Source of the DNA: Hyphomicrobiales bacterium
GTDB taxonomy: Bacteria; Pseudomonadota; Alphaproteobacteria; Rhizobiales; Devosiaceae
Reading direction: 5' to 3'
DNA length: 5,721 nucleotides
Assembly: GCA_015487515.1 (NCBI GenBank)
Contig: WFPQ01000197.1
Location: 1-5,721, forward strand
Below the pieces are notes generated by a model. The model was not told where the DNA came from. It saw nothing but the letters and a program-made list of their open reading frames with translations, and did no database searches. The stretch's first letter is position 1, and every line of letters starts with the position of its first letter. Positions 5,521-5,721 of this stretch are shown in pieces. The position numbers were made by a program, and so were the translations under genes.

Positions 5521-5721
5521 ATGAAAGAAAGTTCCATGCATCCCAGAAAACAGGTACTGGTCAAGTTCCTTTTGCTCGTTGCCTTGCTGCTTGGGTATTT
5601 TGCCTATCTTTCATTTGAATATGATCTGCTGACAGGTGGTGTTGCGGCCCTGCTGACCTGGAGTTTTTTCGTGCTTTGCACGCCGGTTGCCGATGCGGGT
5701 TTTCTTTTGGATTTTCCTCTC
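5521..5721 (+). CDS. Uncharacterised inner-membrane protein, 5' part (runs off the window)
   Basis: An open frame begins at ATG 5521 and stays open to the last base, giving 67 residues. It starts with a short basic tail (MKESSMHPRKQ), then a first hydrophobic helix at about 12-31 (VLVKFLLLVALLLGYFAYL), a short polar turn (EYD) and a second helix at about 38-57 (TGGVAALLTWSFFVLCTPVA), followed by DAGFLLDFPL. The positive residues before helix 1 predict a cytoplasmic N-terminus. The first helix is more likely a membrane anchor than a cleaved signal, because no clean cleavage site follows. The second ATG at 5536 is an alternative start; neither has a strong Shine-Dalgarno. A conserved-looking C-TP-ADAGFLLDFP stretch suggests an uncharacterised membrane family, but I cannot name it. 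It is separated from tRNA-Val by 185 bases that contain no other gene and is probably a separate transcription unit. Confidence 0.7.
   Translation, partial: MKESSMHPRKQVLVKFLLLVALLLGYFAYLSFEYDLLTGGVAALLTWSFFVLCTPVADAGFLLDFPL

Overview
The window looks like ordinary chromosomal DNA of a proteobacterium, most likely an alphaproteobacterium. That placement rests on the character of the acetyl-CoA synthetase and the branched-chain ABC ATPases, and it is a judgement from memory, not a database result. G+C is moderate, in the mid-50s percent by eye. Isoleucine is written with ATA unusually often across the genes, which points to one coherent native genome and not a recent patchwork. I see no mobile element, CRISPR array, integrase or phage gene.

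Bases 1-2832 hold the distal part of a branched-chain (HAAT/LIV-I type) ABC importer operon on the + strand: the 3' end of a LivH-like permease, then LivM-like permease, LivG-like ATPase and LivF-like ATPase. These genes are separated by 1 base or overlap by 4-8 bases, as expected for one translationally coupled polycistronic unit. The periplasmic binding protein and most of livH lie outside the window, so the substrate cannot be read here.

Bases 2833-3003 are an intergenic region richer in signals than usual. It has a match to a sigma-54 -24/-12 element directly after the livF stop, an 8-bp inverted repeat with widely spaced arms, a 10-bp palindrome, and a 20-bp tandem duplication that ends exactly at the acs start codon. 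Bases 3004-4962 encode a full-length AMP-forming acetyl-CoA synthetase with all the expected catalytic residues. Together the genes suggest uptake of an amino-acid-like or other small solute beside acetate activation, but the 171-base gap with its own signals argues that acs has its own promoter.

Bases 4963-5259 contain no credible gene. They hold hairpins that may end acs transcription, a sigma-70-like promoter and a leader hairpin directly before a tRNA-Val(TAC) gene with encoded CCA (5260-5335). From 5521 to the window end runs the start of a small, unrecognised inner-membrane protein.

I found no clearly new biological system. The best leads are the regulatory architecture between livF and acs, the ATA-rich codon usage, and the uncharacterised membrane protein at the right edge.
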